From the NCBI RefSeq assembly GCF_011397635.1, contig NC_064765.1, positions 1,176,501 through 1,240,500 of the forward strand: a DNA stretch of 64,000 nucleotides. Direction: 5' to 3'. The notes beneath the pieces were generated by a model. That model saw nothing but the letters and a program-made list of their open reading frames with translations. It ran no database searches and had not been told where the DNA came from. A program made the position numbers and the translations under genes. Below, piece after piece: positions 1 to 14,639 of this stretch (the stretch's first letter is position 1; every line of letters begins with the position of its first letter). Source of the stretch: Epinephelus fuscoguttatus. Taxonomy: Eukaryota; Chordata; Actinopteri; Perciformes; Serranidae.

Positions 1-372
1 TGTGAAAAAAATATCTCAAGAACATCTTAACGGAATTTCTAAAATTTGGCACAAATATCCACTTGGACTCAAAAATGGTCAAAGGTCAAGGTCAGTGCGA
101 CCTTATGTTTGAGTCAATCTGAGAAACGTGACATCTCAAGAAGGCCTTGAGGGAATTTCCTCAAATTTGGCACAAACATCCTCATTGGATTCAGCAATTA
201 ACTGCTTGCAACTTGGTGGTCAAAGGTCAAGGTCACCATGACCTTTGATCCATCTCATGCTTGTGAATGCAATATCTCGAGAGCACTTTGAAGAAATATC
301 TTTAAATTTTGTCCAAACATTGACTGTGAGTCGAGGATGAACTGATTAGAATTTGGTGGTCAGAGGTCACTG
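1..372. repeat. ERE-bearing interspersed repeat, block 1
   Basis: About three diverged units, each with an ATATCTCAAGAA box, an AATTTGGCACAAACATCCA box, then GGTGGTCAAAGGTCAAGGTCA. One perfect palindrome AGGTCACCATGACCT lies at 230-244. The block is cut by the left edge. It lies in the slc4a11 intron before the first visible exon. Confidence 0.8.
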
Positions 373-728
373 TGACTAAAACCAGAGGGTTTAGAAGGTT
401 TTGCAAAGTAGCGTGTCACTTTTCGCTCTTTCTAAACAACAAATATGCAAATGATTTCAATACAACTTCAAGTTTACCCTGTTTTCCTTTGGTTGTTTTT
501 CCTCTGTCGCATCCCAACACATTTTCTCTGAAACAAATCAAATCTCAAACACAAACAGCATCTGTAAAAGAGAAATAAGTTCAGTTGTAGCACTGAAGGG
601 TTGCAGGTGGCACAAGTGTAGCAGCTTTTTCTTTCCTCGCCTGTAGATGGCGCACACTGACATGTGGTCACCTGCAACCTGCTGCTGTTAGCAGGCCGTG
701 TGTCTAACCTTCTCCCTTCTGTCCACAG
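373..728. other. slc4a11 intron end, no feature seen
   Basis: Unique-looking intronic DNA. The 60-100 aa open frames here have no recognisable protein features. Confidence 0.6.
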
Positions 729-813
729 TGTAAAGACTTCTTTAAAGCCGGCCGGGGGATTTATGAGGACTTGTGCCGCCGCCTGCCTTTCTACCCCTCG
801 GACTTCACAGATG
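729..813 (+). CDS. slc4a11: slc4a11 exon a (first in window)
   Basis: The acceptor is TCCACAG and the donor GGTGAGC. It begins on a full codon and encodes [18 protein letters not shown], then [11 protein letters not shown], the juxtamembrane segment just before the first membrane span. It matches human [29 protein letters not shown]. The last base begins the codon completed by the next exon. Confidence 0.93.
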
Positions 814-3800
814 GTGAGCTGGACCTGGTCTTGTAGTGAAAGTGAATCATCTTCCTTATTATGCCGCAGCGGGGGGGCCTCTGGCAGCTCCTCATTTGTC
901 TGTCACCCTTCGCCTCGGACACATCTGCGCTCCATCTGTGTCACATCTAGGGTTGTCTCCTGCTAAAATGGCTGTCTCAAATGTCTTACTGCTCCCATAT
1001 GTTCCCTACGCCCAATATTGTTGTAATTTCCCAAGTCATCAGGCGAGGACGGCGCCCTGTACATTGCCACGGCGGTGTCAGCACACGGGTGGTTTTATTG
1101 ACTCATCAAATCATTCTCTTTATCAGCTCATGTGTGAAAAGGTTTCTGTCATCAGTCAAACAAATGCACACACGCTGCTTGACCTTTACAGTTTGGTATT
1201 TTCCAAAAGAGAGAAATAAAACCATCAGGATGTTTTTTAGTCGCTGCCACGGACGCCTCAGGATTGTTGTTTGTTTGTTGTGTTGTGGAGTGATTTGAAA
1301 TGCTTAATTAAAGCAGAGGAAATGACTCAGATGACCTTGAATAGGAAAAAGACGGAGTAAAGTAGAGCAGAGGAGTTTTCTAGCTGCTCTCTTTCACTCC
1401 ATCCTCATGTCATAATATTCAGCCACACTCATCGGGCTGTAACAGGATCAAGATCTTTGTGTCTTGTGAGTGTCATCAGATAATAATCATCTGATGAAGG
1501 TCACAGGACCAAAATCATTGTGATCACATTAGAGCCCAATTAAAGGGTTTTATTCCAAAGAGTTATCCATCATTTGGATAAAAGCCGTAACTGTTCTTAC
1601 CAAATGATGGATGGCACAGAACCAAAACAGATTACAGCTGTTTTAAAAAGGGCAGTCGGCAGTGACGCCTTGGTGGGACAGTGTTACTGTACATGCTGGA
1701 CGTTCCATATCGCCGAGCACTGAATGATGAACTCTGTTAATGTTTGTGTCGTTTTGAAATTAAAGTGTTGAGCCTCCTCTGCTCCATTATGAGGTGCATA
1801 TGACTCATGTGTTTGTGTCTGTCTGCCCTCAGGTGTAGTTGGCAGTAATAAAACCCTGCTGAAGTACATGACCACCGCCATCTTCCTCTACATCGCCATC
1901 CTCCTCCCTGCCATCGCTTTCGGCTCCCTCAATGACGAGAGCACACGTGGCGAGATAGGTACGAGCTCATACTTCTCCTCAGACATATCCTCATTTGATT
2001 TATTAGTTTTAGATTGATGACATATTGATCAAAGAGCTCTGACTGGGGACGCACCAACGACAGTGGTTGCGGTCAGTTTTTACCCAGAAGTCCCTGCTGT
2101 AAAACCAAAAGTTTAAAGGAGCTTAAAAACTTCATGTAGCTCCAGATGAGGGTGATATACTCTCTGTGAGTCAGTGTCAGCAGTGGTGTTCAAGTCCTTA
2201 AAAAGTAAAAGTACTATCTGATGTTTTTAGATTAATATCATTGCTGCATTAATGTGTATGCTGTATTTTACCGCTGTAGATGTTTATTGTTGCTTGAGCT
2301 CCTTTATATTGTTTGGTGGTTTCATCTACGCAATGCAGCATATCAGGGGCGTCGAGTTGGGGGAAAAGTGAGACTGTGCCACAACTAATTTAAAATTAGT
2401 TGAATGAATCAGCTGAAAGGCGGAACTTTGTCTCTCTGAGGCCTTTCTCCCTTTGTTATTTATGAGGGGGAGGGATTGGTGCATAAAGGGGGCGGGTCAA
2501 GCAATTTTCTAAACACTGGGAAGGGACATTTGTTTTTTTATATTTTGGCTTTAGGGGAGGAGCATACACATTTAAATGGTGACATTTTGTATTTATTCGT
2601 ACTGCCGTTCTTTAAAGAAAACATGTCTTTCATTTGCCTTCCAAACTGTAGTGCTAAATTTCGACAGTTTTCACGAAGACGTGTCCTTAAAATTTGGCAG
2701 TTTGCCTCCAAATTTTTGTGGATGTATTTTGATGGTGTCAGTGTTTGCTTTTCATGCTGAGTCCAACAAGTACAGTGCTGTGCAAAAGAATTTCTCTTTG
2801 GGACAATAAAACCTAACCTGACACATTTTGGCAATTTAAAAGAAAACATTCCTTATCAAAGTTCGATGATTTGCTTCCCAAATTTTGGCACTAAATGTTG
2901 TTGATTTAAAAGAAATGCCTTCAAAATTTTGGCAATTCAGGAACTATATTTAGATGATTAATTTCATAAGTTTTTAAATGTGCAGTATGTAATTTTCTGC
3001 CGCTAGGGGTCTCAAACAAAAACAATAACAGAAGACAGAGTTGGATGACGTCACGAAGTAGCGTGGGATCATGGGAGGTGTAGTCATATAACAGATGCAG
3101 ATCTTACTTAGCTTTACAGTTAGCGATGGCTTCTCCCTCTCTGCTGCTCTCTCTTGCTCAGTGCGTCTTATGTTTAGCTATTCCTCTGCCTCTTTTATAA
3201 ACGCAGTTCATTTACCGGCATCAGCTCAGCATTATAGAAACCTATCGTTAGATGTTGTGGTTAGCCAGCCTCCGCTCCACACCGCTCCGCAGCGGAGGCC
3301 GCTGGCCGGAGCGCTGGTGCCCCGGCGGGCAGCAGTGCTTGCAGTACACTGGTGGAAATGATTAATATTTCGATAACATCAGCCAGATGTTTGCTTACCT
3401 GTCTAGTAGAACACACGCGAGGTCGGTGTCGAATTGCAGTCCTAGATTTTCACGCAGCTCTCTCCATCTCGGAAAGGCCACACCGATATTTATCCTTGAT
3501 TTAGCTCTCTTCTTATCCCAAATTCTTCTGGGATCGCTTGGTTGACCCGTACGTTTCTGTTTTACCGGCTTGTTTACCGGGACAGCTTCAGTGTCAGAAG
3601 GTGCAGCAACTGTCAATGCATAACCATGATCCATGACGAGTTAGCTTAGCCTAGCAACAGTAACGTTCACTCTCTGACGTCTCATCCGGTCTGCTGTTTC
3701 TTCTTCTCCTTCATTTAAAGGCTATGGTAACTGGAGTTACGTTGCGACCTGATGACACGGTCCGTAACTTTTGTTAATATTTCATATTTATCTGGGTTTG

Positions 3801-5495
3801 AAAAATTGATGGAAACATTTCTGATAATCAAAGTACACAACTAAACAAAATATATAATATTGGTTTGGTCGTTTTTAGACATTTTTATGTGGAAAAACTA
3901 CATATTATACCTTTAATGAAAACATACCTTTCAACTTTTGGTACCAAAAATACACAACTAACCACAGCCAGAAACTGTATAAACAGAAATTATTGTTGGA
4001 TTTTCGAATTTCTGACGGTCCTTGGACACATCGTGTGCAACAAATGCCACTGTCATAAGAAAAAAATTGAATAACATAACCAAATCTGAGCTTAAAATAG
4101 TGATATTTCATCAAACTATTTTCATCACTATTCTACATCTCATTTGAAATAGGCCAAAATCAACTTGTCAGTTTGCACGACATCAAAGGGTAAGTTTTAA
4201 AAATCTAATAAGTCATTTATGGAGGAGGGAGGGTCGTGGATGTTCCTCCTGTCACGCAGGGAGGGTCAAGGGGAAATATCTGGAGCTTCAGGGAGGGTAA
4301 AAAAAAAAAAAAAAAGGTCACAAACTGCCGCCCCCTCCTCCTCTGATAAATAACAAACAGTCCCTTGTGTAAAGTATTGATTAGTGGAGTTTTTAAATGT
4401 GAGTGAAATAAAGTGTTTTGCACCATACTCCCATTCTGTCTGAAAGATTAAATAAAAATCAAATTTACTTGAGCTTCTGTTTCCTCGCAGACATTCGTGC
4501 TCATTAATTAGCTCAGATCAGTACTTCCTCCTGAGTTCTCTCTGTGTGTGTCCTCTCTGTCCAGATGTTCGGAAGACCATCATCGGCCAGAGCATTGGCG
4601 GGGTCATCTACTCGCTGTTCGCCGGCTCTCCTCTAGTCATCCCTCTAACCACAGCTCCCCTCGCCATCTTCATCAGCGGTAGGCTTCCCTTCTTTCATTC
4701 AGCCCAGCTCGACCAAAACACACTTATATTTTCACAGTTTCTGCCGACGGCCTCTTTGAAAGGGAGGCTGGGGGGTGGGAGGAGCACTAAGAAGATTACA
4801 TCAAAAATCAAGAGAAGGAGGCACCCAGCCGTGTAGAACAGCAGCTCCAAACTCCTCCGTCCTCATGTGCTCCCTTGTTCACCAGAAAACACCGTGCCAG
4901 TGATTTGTTCACACATATGGCCCTAATGAGTGTTCCTGGTGCAGTCGAGCAAAAAGCACGACTGCGTTTTTCAGGAAACAGGGAAATAACTTTTTTTATT
5001 TTCCTCCCTGATGTTACGTAAGGGTTGGTGTCAGGAGCCTACGGGTCAGGCAACTCGCTCATTGCACACACTAACATGTAAACTTTATATTCAGTTGTGA
5101 GAGACATAAACTGTTGTATGGGTTTTCCCCAACAGCAGTGTTCTGTTGGTGTTGGTGGATTTTAAAGCGTCCTGACGGCTGGAAGCTGCAGAATCGGGCG
5201 GCGATGAGGAAAAGCAGCAGCTCCGACGATGCCAAGATGTAGTTTTAATACCAGAGCTGTTTGTTGGGTTTGTGGTGTGATGATCTTTGAAGTAAATGGG
5301 TTAGAATTGTGCTAAGCACATTCTCATGGGGATAATTATAGTATGTTTCCAGCAGCCTGTCTGAGCAGAACAATGGCCTGTTTGTAAAGTTGTAACTCAT
5401 CTGCGCTCAAATCTGCTCGAGATTACAACTAAACTGTTATGGTTTTAACAAACGCAGTAGAGCTCCTTTGTCCTGCTCATGTTTGAATGAAATGC

Positions 5496-5544
<49 letters not shown>

Positions 5545-8500
5545 TGTAGACATCTGTACTAAAGCTCTTCCTCAGTTTTTTACAAACAGCAGTAGAAACA
5601 ATTGTCTTTTATTTTAATCACCTGTATTTACAGAGAACAAAGAGATGATCGATATTCATCTTTAATCTGGTGTTGATGCCTCTGTCACGTCTCGTCTGGG
5701 GGGCAGGAGCAACATAAAAGTGTAAAAGGCCTTTCCCTCCGTGGTCCTCAAACCAGACGGCTCACAGCAGGACTGCAGTTTAAGGCAAAGTTATTTCTTA
5801 CTGTGACAAAATTAACTCAGATTAAAAATAAAGTGGAGCAAATATAACTCAGGGTGAAATGAGGCCTAAACAACAAGCAAAACAAATATTCAATTCAGTA
5901 AACTCAGTATAACTTTATTTATCCCCGAGCATATTATTGTGCCAGAAAACACTTGAAATTACAATAACAACAATTAACGTTCACAAACGAGTAACAACCA
6001 GAGAGTTCCCAGGTCAGGGTCAAAACCAGTGTCTAATAGAGAAACAATAGGAGTAAGGTCAGTGCAAGAGTTACTAAAAATGAACTAAAATGACTCATGA
6101 AATGAAAACTAAGAAATTATTATCTAACCCCGAACGTACCGACTGAACCTGTTTGAAATTTTTTAAAAAAACAACAAAAAGACGTTGGCTAAATCTGGCT
6201 CTTGACGATACATCAGAAAAACAGGACACAAATATACAAAATAAAATGGCCGCCCACCCCAACAGCTTCAAAGTTCATTGAAAGTAATTGAAGGAAATTA
6301 TTTAAATTACTTAATACTCTCAAAGTTACAAAAGCACTGATCTGTAATTCACTCAGGCTGCTGTCAGCCCTAGAGCGGTCTCCTCTGGTCTGAATCAGGG
6401 ACTCATGTTGTTCCAAAGTTGTATAATTGCCTAGAGTTGGTTGGTGTTCTCACGGCAGCATTTACAAGAGGACCAGATCAAATGCCTTGTGTGAGAAAGC
6501 TGCTCTTGATTGGTCAGAATTTCCATGTGGGAAAAATCCAGGAAGTAAAGCAAACATTGAAGAAGAGTACACTTGCAAGATAAATGTGACACTTTCTAAT
6601 GTCACAATGGAGGGACAACTACGCAGGTTGATGTTAGCGCTGCTCATCGTGGACTATATTGCTGTCATTGTTCATTTTAGTCAAAGCATACAGTTTGAAA
6701 ACGAGGCAAACGCGGCTCCAACTAGAAAACAATGTTTTGATGCATTGGATGTGCTGAATGTGCATATTAAGGCAGTACAGGAGGAGGTGCACATTAATAA
6801 TCCTCCAGGACTGTAACATGCTCATGTTTAACCCAAACAATATGTCATGTGACTGCAGTTGCTTCACATCCAGGTCGCAACACCTTCTCACCACAAACCA
6901 ACCGCACCAGAGTTCCTTTGGAACCGGACTGAGACCACCTCTTCAAGAAGGTCTCAGTCCGGTTGTTTTGGTGTGTTCACACCTGCACAAACGAACCACA
7001 CTGAGGGGGCAAACACACCTGAGTTAGACTGAACCAAACAGGGCAGGTGTGAAAGCAGCCTAAGATACAAGAGACACAGTCACCAAGAAAAACACAGAGA
7101 GTAATAATGATGGTTTGGAGGCCGAGGACAAATCGCTGCTGCTTTCAGACTGCTGTCAACTCACCTGTTGGAAACTCAAGGAGCCAATCAGCAGTCCACA
7201 TTCCCCCAGACTGAACCCACAACTCCAGCCAATCAGTGCAATACCTGTAGTTATGAGACATAGATCCTCACACATACAGAGCACTCACTCTCACCCAAAA
7301 TAGTCATCGGAATGACCGGGTTCAGACTGCATGATGTCAGCCTGATTCTAGCCCAAAGCAGCGTTGTACTTGGTCTGCTCGTGAACGACAATGAGTGTCG
7401 TATACAATAATCCATCGTTTTATCTTGTGTAGTGTGTCATAGTTGACGACAACCAACGCCACATCTGTGACGCTTCATGAACATGTCCGGAGCTGTCACA
7501 GCCTCCACGCCAGCGAGGCATTATGTTTTCAGTTTGTCCACCTGTCCCATTCTTGTAAACCCGATGTCTCACAAACACTTAAATGGAATTTCTTCAAATT
7601 TGGCACAAACGTCCACTTAGACTCAAGAATGAAACAATTAGAATCTGGTGGTCTAAGGTCAAAGATCAATGTCACTGTGACCTGAAATCAACAGGACTTT
7701 TGGTGTAAACCACACCCTCTTCCGTTCTTCTGTCTGAATGCAGAAACATAATTTTGTCGGTTGAACAGATCCAGATGACGACTCTGATTGCCTCGACTTT
7801 GCTTATCACAACCGAGTTAACACACGAGTCTGTGTTCGGTGTGAAGGGCCGACATGTTTACTGCTGCTTCATCTGTAGGAAGAGGAAGAATTAAAGAATC
7901 CATCAGTCACCAGGAGTTAAACACTTGTGAGGTTGTCGTAGCAGATTGTTAATAAGACGACTTATTTCTCAGGTGTTTTATGATGTGTGTTCATTTCTCT
8001 GTGTGTTTGTGTGTGCGTGCAGTGATCCGAGGAATCTGTGACGACTACAACCTGGACTTCCCGGCTTTCTACGCCTGCATCGGTTTGTGGAACTGCCTCT
8101 TCCTCATCCTGGGAGGCATCTTCAACGTCAGCCTGCTCATGAAGCTCTTCAAAAGGTGTTTGTCTCACATGTTTAAATTTAACTCACTTTGGTTTTATTT
8201 CACTAAAATCCAATGCGTAGAGGCGATTCTTAGATTTACGGTGTGTCTGTTGGCGTGCGTCCGTCTCCGTCAGACAGATAAAGGTTTTAAACTGGGCGGT
8301 CATGTCAGCGTCTGCAGCGGAAATCAGCGGCACTCAGCAGAGACGTCTGTTTTGTACAACAAATAGTTTTGAAAGAGAGCGTTGTATGTGACAGCTCCTT
8401 CCCCTCCCCCGCTCCCACATATCCAGAGTTTCAGATCTTTTCCTTCAGCTTCTCTGTTCAGACTCTCTTTAGCCAAAACCAACAGATATTAGGTTTCCTT

Positions 8501-10812
8501 TGATACGCCGCCCTCCGTCAACTCGACGCTGAGGAAGAGGAGCAAGTACACCAATCAGGTTTTAAATATAGAACATTTTATTCTCTTTGCTCTATTTATA
8601 GTTTTATGACTCCGCGCTGATGAGGCTTTATGTTTTATGTCCCAACACGATATCTCAAGAACGCCTCAAGGGAATTTCTTCTCCACTTGGACTCAACAAC
8701 GAAATGTTTAGATTTTGGTGGTCATAGGTCAAAGGTCAAGGTCACTGTGACCTTGTCTGTCTTATTCTCCTGAATGTGATATCTCAAGAACACCTTAAAG
8801 GAATTTCTTCAAATTTAGCACAAACGTTCACCTGATGAACTGATTAGATTTTGGTGGTCAAGGGTCCGAGGTTTAAGGTTGCTATGATGCATTTATCTTG
8901 TTCTTGTGAACGCGATATCTCAAGATCAGCGTGAGGAAATTTTGTCATGGTTGAGTCCGAGTAGACATTTGTGCCAAGTTTGAACTGATTAGTTATGGGT
9001 GGTCAAAGGTCAAGGTCACTGCGACCTTGTCAGTCTCATTTTTGTGAATGCAGTAACTCAAAAACACTGTGACAAAACTTATTCAAATTTGGCACAAACA
9101 TCCACATGGACTCAGCAATGAACTGATTGGATTTTGGTGGTCAAAGGTCAAGGTCAGTTTGACGTTGTCTGTCTGATTCTCATGAACGCGATATCTCCAG
9201 AACCTTACCTTTAGGTAATTTCTTTAAATTCTGGTGCGCTGAGGCATACAAGATGCAGGGCGAGGGCGGCAATTCTAGTTACTCATAATTTGACTTTTTT
9301 GAAACTGGTTTATCTTTACATTTTAAATGGCTCAAAAACAAACCTTAAAAAGAGTAGCCACCATAGTTGGTTTGACCCAAAGTAAAGAAAATTAGGAGGC
9401 ACGTGTAACATCCCAAGACCTACAAAAAAAAGTCTCTTGGAGCCTAAACCCAACAGGAAGTAAGCCATTGTGCATTTTTGTGCATTTTGGGCATTTATAG
9501 GTCTCATACTTTAACAAACTACTCTTAGCAATTTTTACTGATTGACTTCAAATCTTGAATTTTTGTTGAACTGTGTGACTGTGGCAAAGCATCAAATTTC
9601 CATTTTTTGCCACGAAACAGGAAGTGGTTAGTAACTCCCCGGGACACGGTCCGATCTGCCCCAAACTTCACATGAATGAAGACAGTCCTGGCCTGAACAC
9701 ATCTACATGCCAATATTTAGTGATAGTCATAGCGCCCCCTACTGGCAACAGGAAATGACATGGTTTATACTTTGATGCACTCCTCCTAGCAGGTTGGCCA
9801 GATCCACCTCAAATTTGTTTTCAAAAGGCGAAAGACCTGGATGATGCTTTGTGCTGACAGTTGTGAGTTTTCGTCAAATGGGGTTGGCATATTTCGCCAT
9901 TAAACAGGAAGTTGTTGTAACTTGAGCATACATTGTCTAGTGTGCCTAAAATATGTCATGTATGATGAAAGTCTTGGCTTCATGCAACCTAGGTGCAAAA
10001 ATCGAGGTCTAGTTATAGCGCCACCTACTGGCAACAGGAAATGACTTGGTTACCTCAAATTTGGTCAACACTGCTTTAAGACCATGATGATGTGAGATTA
10101 CATCAAAGGACGTTGCCACAGCACTACATTATTTATTGTGAAACAGGAAGTTGATGTAACTTTGTTGCCCAAACACCACAGGTTTGAAAACACTCTAGGC
10201 TGTAACACATTCGGCGGCAACAGGAAGTCAGCCTTGTGTAACAATCGTCTTTTGATATTTACATGGTGTTGTTGAAAACCGATGTGCAGCAACTCGACTC
10301 AGAGTTAATGTGTGCTCTCTAGCACCACATAGTGGCCACAGGAAGTGGTGCAAAATATGCCACAGGTCATTTCTAGTGCAGGGAGTGTCGTCTCACTCCT
10401 GCGTACAGTGTCCAACTTTCACTAAAAGAAACAGCAGATTCACTTGGCAAGTACCCTCGATGTGCTCAGTGGTGCGAGGGCCCGTTCATCGCTGCTTCCA
10501 GCCTTAATTTAAATTATTTTTACGTTAAGTTGAGTTATTACTGTAATTCCAGTTCATATGAATAGATTTATACCACCTGATTTTGACATGTGCGACACTA
10601 ACATCAGCCTTGACTGTCACTTCTGTCATGTTTCTGTTTCTCCAGGTCGACAGAGGAGGTCATCGCCCTCTTCATCTCCATAGCGTTTGTGGTAGACGCG
10701 GTGAAAGGCACAGTCAAAAGTAAGTTTCCTAAACACACGACAGATGAAGCTTTTCTTTGTTCCTCCATCCTCCAGCGCTAGCATCATACCTGCTGTCAGA
10801 TCCACCAGCAGT

Positions 10813-10868
<56 letters not shown>

Positions 10869-13800
10869 CCTCAAACTCATCTCTGATTTTTAAACACAAG
10901 ACAGGAAGCCTTCAAATCCCCCAAATAATCTACATATACACTTTTTAATGAAAATGTAAGCGTGCAGCTCGGCAATGATCACAGCTGTCCTGGACTGAAG
11001 AATATTTTCTTGACTGATCGCCTCAGCTGATCATTTAGTCCATTTAATTAAAAACTCACACAGTTATTTTTTATTGTCCCTCTGCAGATGAAAAATGTCA
11101 CTCAGAGAAATCTCTAGAAATCTCGTGCTTATTGCAGAACAAGATGTGTTTTTGAATCTTATTGTGGTGCCAGAGAGTTAATTCTCTCTAAATAGACAAT
11201 GAAACACAACAACAACAACAAATCTCCCAAACAGTTGATGAATTATCTGATCGAATGATAGCAGTCCCTATTATTTAAATCCACTGCAGGTCAAACTAAT
11301 AAGTGAGCATTTCATCTGACTGAGGATAACAAGATGTTTACATTAGAGACTGTTCTTTATTTATCAGAGGATTAGTGTGACTGCTTTTATTCTGACCCTC
11401 CCTGAAGCTCCACATATTTCCCCTTGACCCTCCCTGAGTGACTGGAAGAAAATCCATGACCCTCCCTCCACCATAAATGACTTAGTAGATTTTTAAAACT
11501 AAAACTAAAACTAAAACTTAAAGACAAACGTTGAAGATGAAATCCTGGAGTTGGAAAAAAAAGTCTCAGTTTTTCAGTTTATTTTTGGGCAGATTTTAAA
11601 GGAGACATAGAACAAAGTGATTTTGGTGAAATCACTATTTTAACCCTTTGTCCACCTCCTGTGGACGGCTGCAGGAAATGGTTGTTTGCATGACTCTGTT
11701 TAGATTTAAAATAAGAATCATCAGAGCTCCAGCATTCATTCTTTTAGCAGCAGGAAAACTTCTGTCTCCTCTTCATCACGTCATGACCTTACGTTGTCTT
11801 ACCTTACCTGCTGTGAAAACATTTCCCTCTAACAGCCTTGGGACATCGCTGTTTCCATGATCCTGTATATATATTAATCTAAAATAAAAACCATGAGAGC
11901 GAGAACATTCATTTATTTCGCAGCGGAGAGCTAAAGGCTTCTGTCGTCAGTGTCATCACGTTGTACGCTCGTAATGACGTCACTGTGTAACGTTACATGT
12001 GGTGCAAACCTGAGCGGTGGCACCAGAGGAATGAAAGATGAATCCAAAACAACGTATTTCCACTCTGCTCATAAAAATGAGCATATGGCAAAACTAAATA
12101 ATGTACACAGTTTAAATAACTTATGGAGTGTTGAGAAATATTTTGTTTATGTTTCAGCTTTTAAAAATATCTTGGATTAATATGATTTGTGTTTTTTTGT
12201 AAACTCTGATGAAAAAAAAAAGTCTTATTTCCATATTTTTTATGACACAGTTTCACTTTTATTAATCATTATGATTTATTGACTAATGTTGTGTTCACAC
12301 CAAATGTGATGTGAATTTTTGCTTGGCGTTGCTTGTGCGAGTTTGAAAGCTAGAATATTTTCTGTTGACTCACTTCACACGCGCATGAAATCGCTGAATC
12401 GAAGAATGCACTTTTGCCGGTAGGTCCTCGGCATCCCGGGGGATCTCAGTGCTGACTGGCTATTGTGGTGCGAATTTGTTGTGGAAGTTCTGATTTTTCA
12501 TCTCTCGAGAATGTGCATGACGTGAAATCGCACTACTCACTTCATTCACACCGTGTAATTTGCGTATTTCATGACATCCATGTCATGTCCATTGCGCTTC
12601 AAATTGTATCTTCACGTTGACTTTACATGCATTACGCATATTGCTGTGTTTGCGCCGGGTGTGAACACGTTACATAACCTTTCAGCTCAGGTTGTACAGA
12701 TAATAGTGACATGAAGCATTTGAGGATACTCTAAGAAGTGACATCACAATGAGCAAAAATACCACTGTAGGTCCTGGTGGATGGTTTCTGTTGCAGAGTT
12801 CAAAGTTCAGATTTTGTTATGTGTTTTTTTTTTTCTCTGACGACAGTGTTCATCCCTCATAATGTGTTCAAGGACCGTTGGAAATTTGAAATTCCTACAA
12901 TAATTTCTGTTTTTACAGTTTCTGGCTGATAAATAGTTTATTTTTTCTTAGGAAAAAAAAATCAGTTGTAAAATAAATACAAAACATAACCATTTAAATC
13001 ACCCTCAAATATGGAACAGTTCCTTAGTCCCTCTGTTCTTCAGGTGGGTCAGGACACTGAGAGGCTGAGACAGATACTGAATTAATCAACCCAGATCTGG
13101 ACCCTGCCTGCAGCCATACTGCACCACGCCTGCCTTTACTGCACCTCATCTTAGTATACCATAAATATTTTACACAATTTAATTTCCAGAAAGACGAGGT
13201 GACGATAGCAGAATGTAATTTATTTGGAATGCAGTGTTGTCCTGTTTTGGAGATTGCCGGTGCAGTAGTTCAATTTTCAGAAACCATTTGTAAAATACGC
13301 TCCGAGCTCATATGCCATTACCATAACATTAACCTCTGCCATTTTGTTGACACTTTTCATCCCAAATATTTCGCAGTAACATGAATGAATACATTCAGGC
13401 TGTGTATCCAGTCTCCTCTGCAACTTTGCCTGCTGCATAACTTTCCTCTGGTGTGATGAAAAGGCCTGCGGACGGAGCGACACACACACTCTTCAGTCAG
13501 AGTGATAGAAATCATTTCTCTGTGTGTGACACTCTTATACACATCACTGCTTCAGTCTCCTCATTTACAGTAGCTTTAAAGCACAAACACACATTATCAC
13601 TGCTGTTAATACTGAAGCTCTGACGCTCCACTGATCTCAGGTCTGTACAGTCGGGTCCGGCTCAGCACAGAGATAAAATCACACAGTGTGATGTTTAAGG
13701 ATTATAATCCATTGACCTCTGATCCTGTCGCTGCCGTTAAGATGATTTTAATATCTGATATTTGATGTCTGAGACAAAATGTCCAAAAACAATAAACAGG

Positions 13801-14600
13801 ACAGGGATCATCCTGAGTGATGTCCGATCTGTATTCTGCCCCTGATGAAGAGCAGCACGTGGCCTCAAACTTTGCCTCCTCCAGAGACTCAAACAGGATA
13901 CAGAGTCTGAATGATGATGTAATGCACAGCTGACAACAGGGCAGGTGGATTTGTCTCATTCTTGTGACATCACAAGTATAATTTTGTCATATTGAAACTT
14001 TTTTGTCAAAGATGACTTTATTCTGGACGTGAGCAGAAATCTCTCTGAAGCACAGACGAGCTGTTCAAGTTCAGTGGTTTATGAATGAACTAATATGAAA
14101 GAACATGTCATTGATGTGTTCAGGTGCACATGTCAAGAGGTCACGTCCCCAAACCAAGGACACAAAGCAAGTTGGAAAAGTGAAGTGTGACTAGATGAGC
14201 TGACTCAGCAAAGATAACACTGAATGGGAAACGTTGATCTGCAGGAGAATAAATGTTTGAAATCTGCAGAATATTTGAGAGAGTTTCTGAATTATTTGAT
14301 TATATTTTTAAATTTTGAATCGTCACTTGCTGCCTGAAATTTGTGTTTTTCATCAAGTTAATTTGTCATTTCTTAAAATGAATTATTGATTTATATTGAA
14401 TATTATAGCACATGTACAACATGTTACTGAAAGCAAATCAGTGCATATTTGTTTCTTATTTTTTATTGTTATTTTTTATTGTTAATTAATTGATTAATTA
14501 ATTACTAAATATCTATCTTACAAAATATAAACTTGTCTTTTTTTATATAATATAAATTATACATGACTTCTGAATATAAAACAGTCTAAATCTGTGCATA

Positions 14601-14639
<39 letters not shown>

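Noticed and set aside
3395..3634. slc4a11 antisense gene
   Set aside because: The frame lies within the TTAA element; no splice sites or promoter seen. Kept as a finding only.
6427..6816. Host gene encoding a 129-aa protein
   Set aside because: Its first third is the mobile fragment repeated at 48.7 kb, where the frame diverges; no intron or conserved domain.
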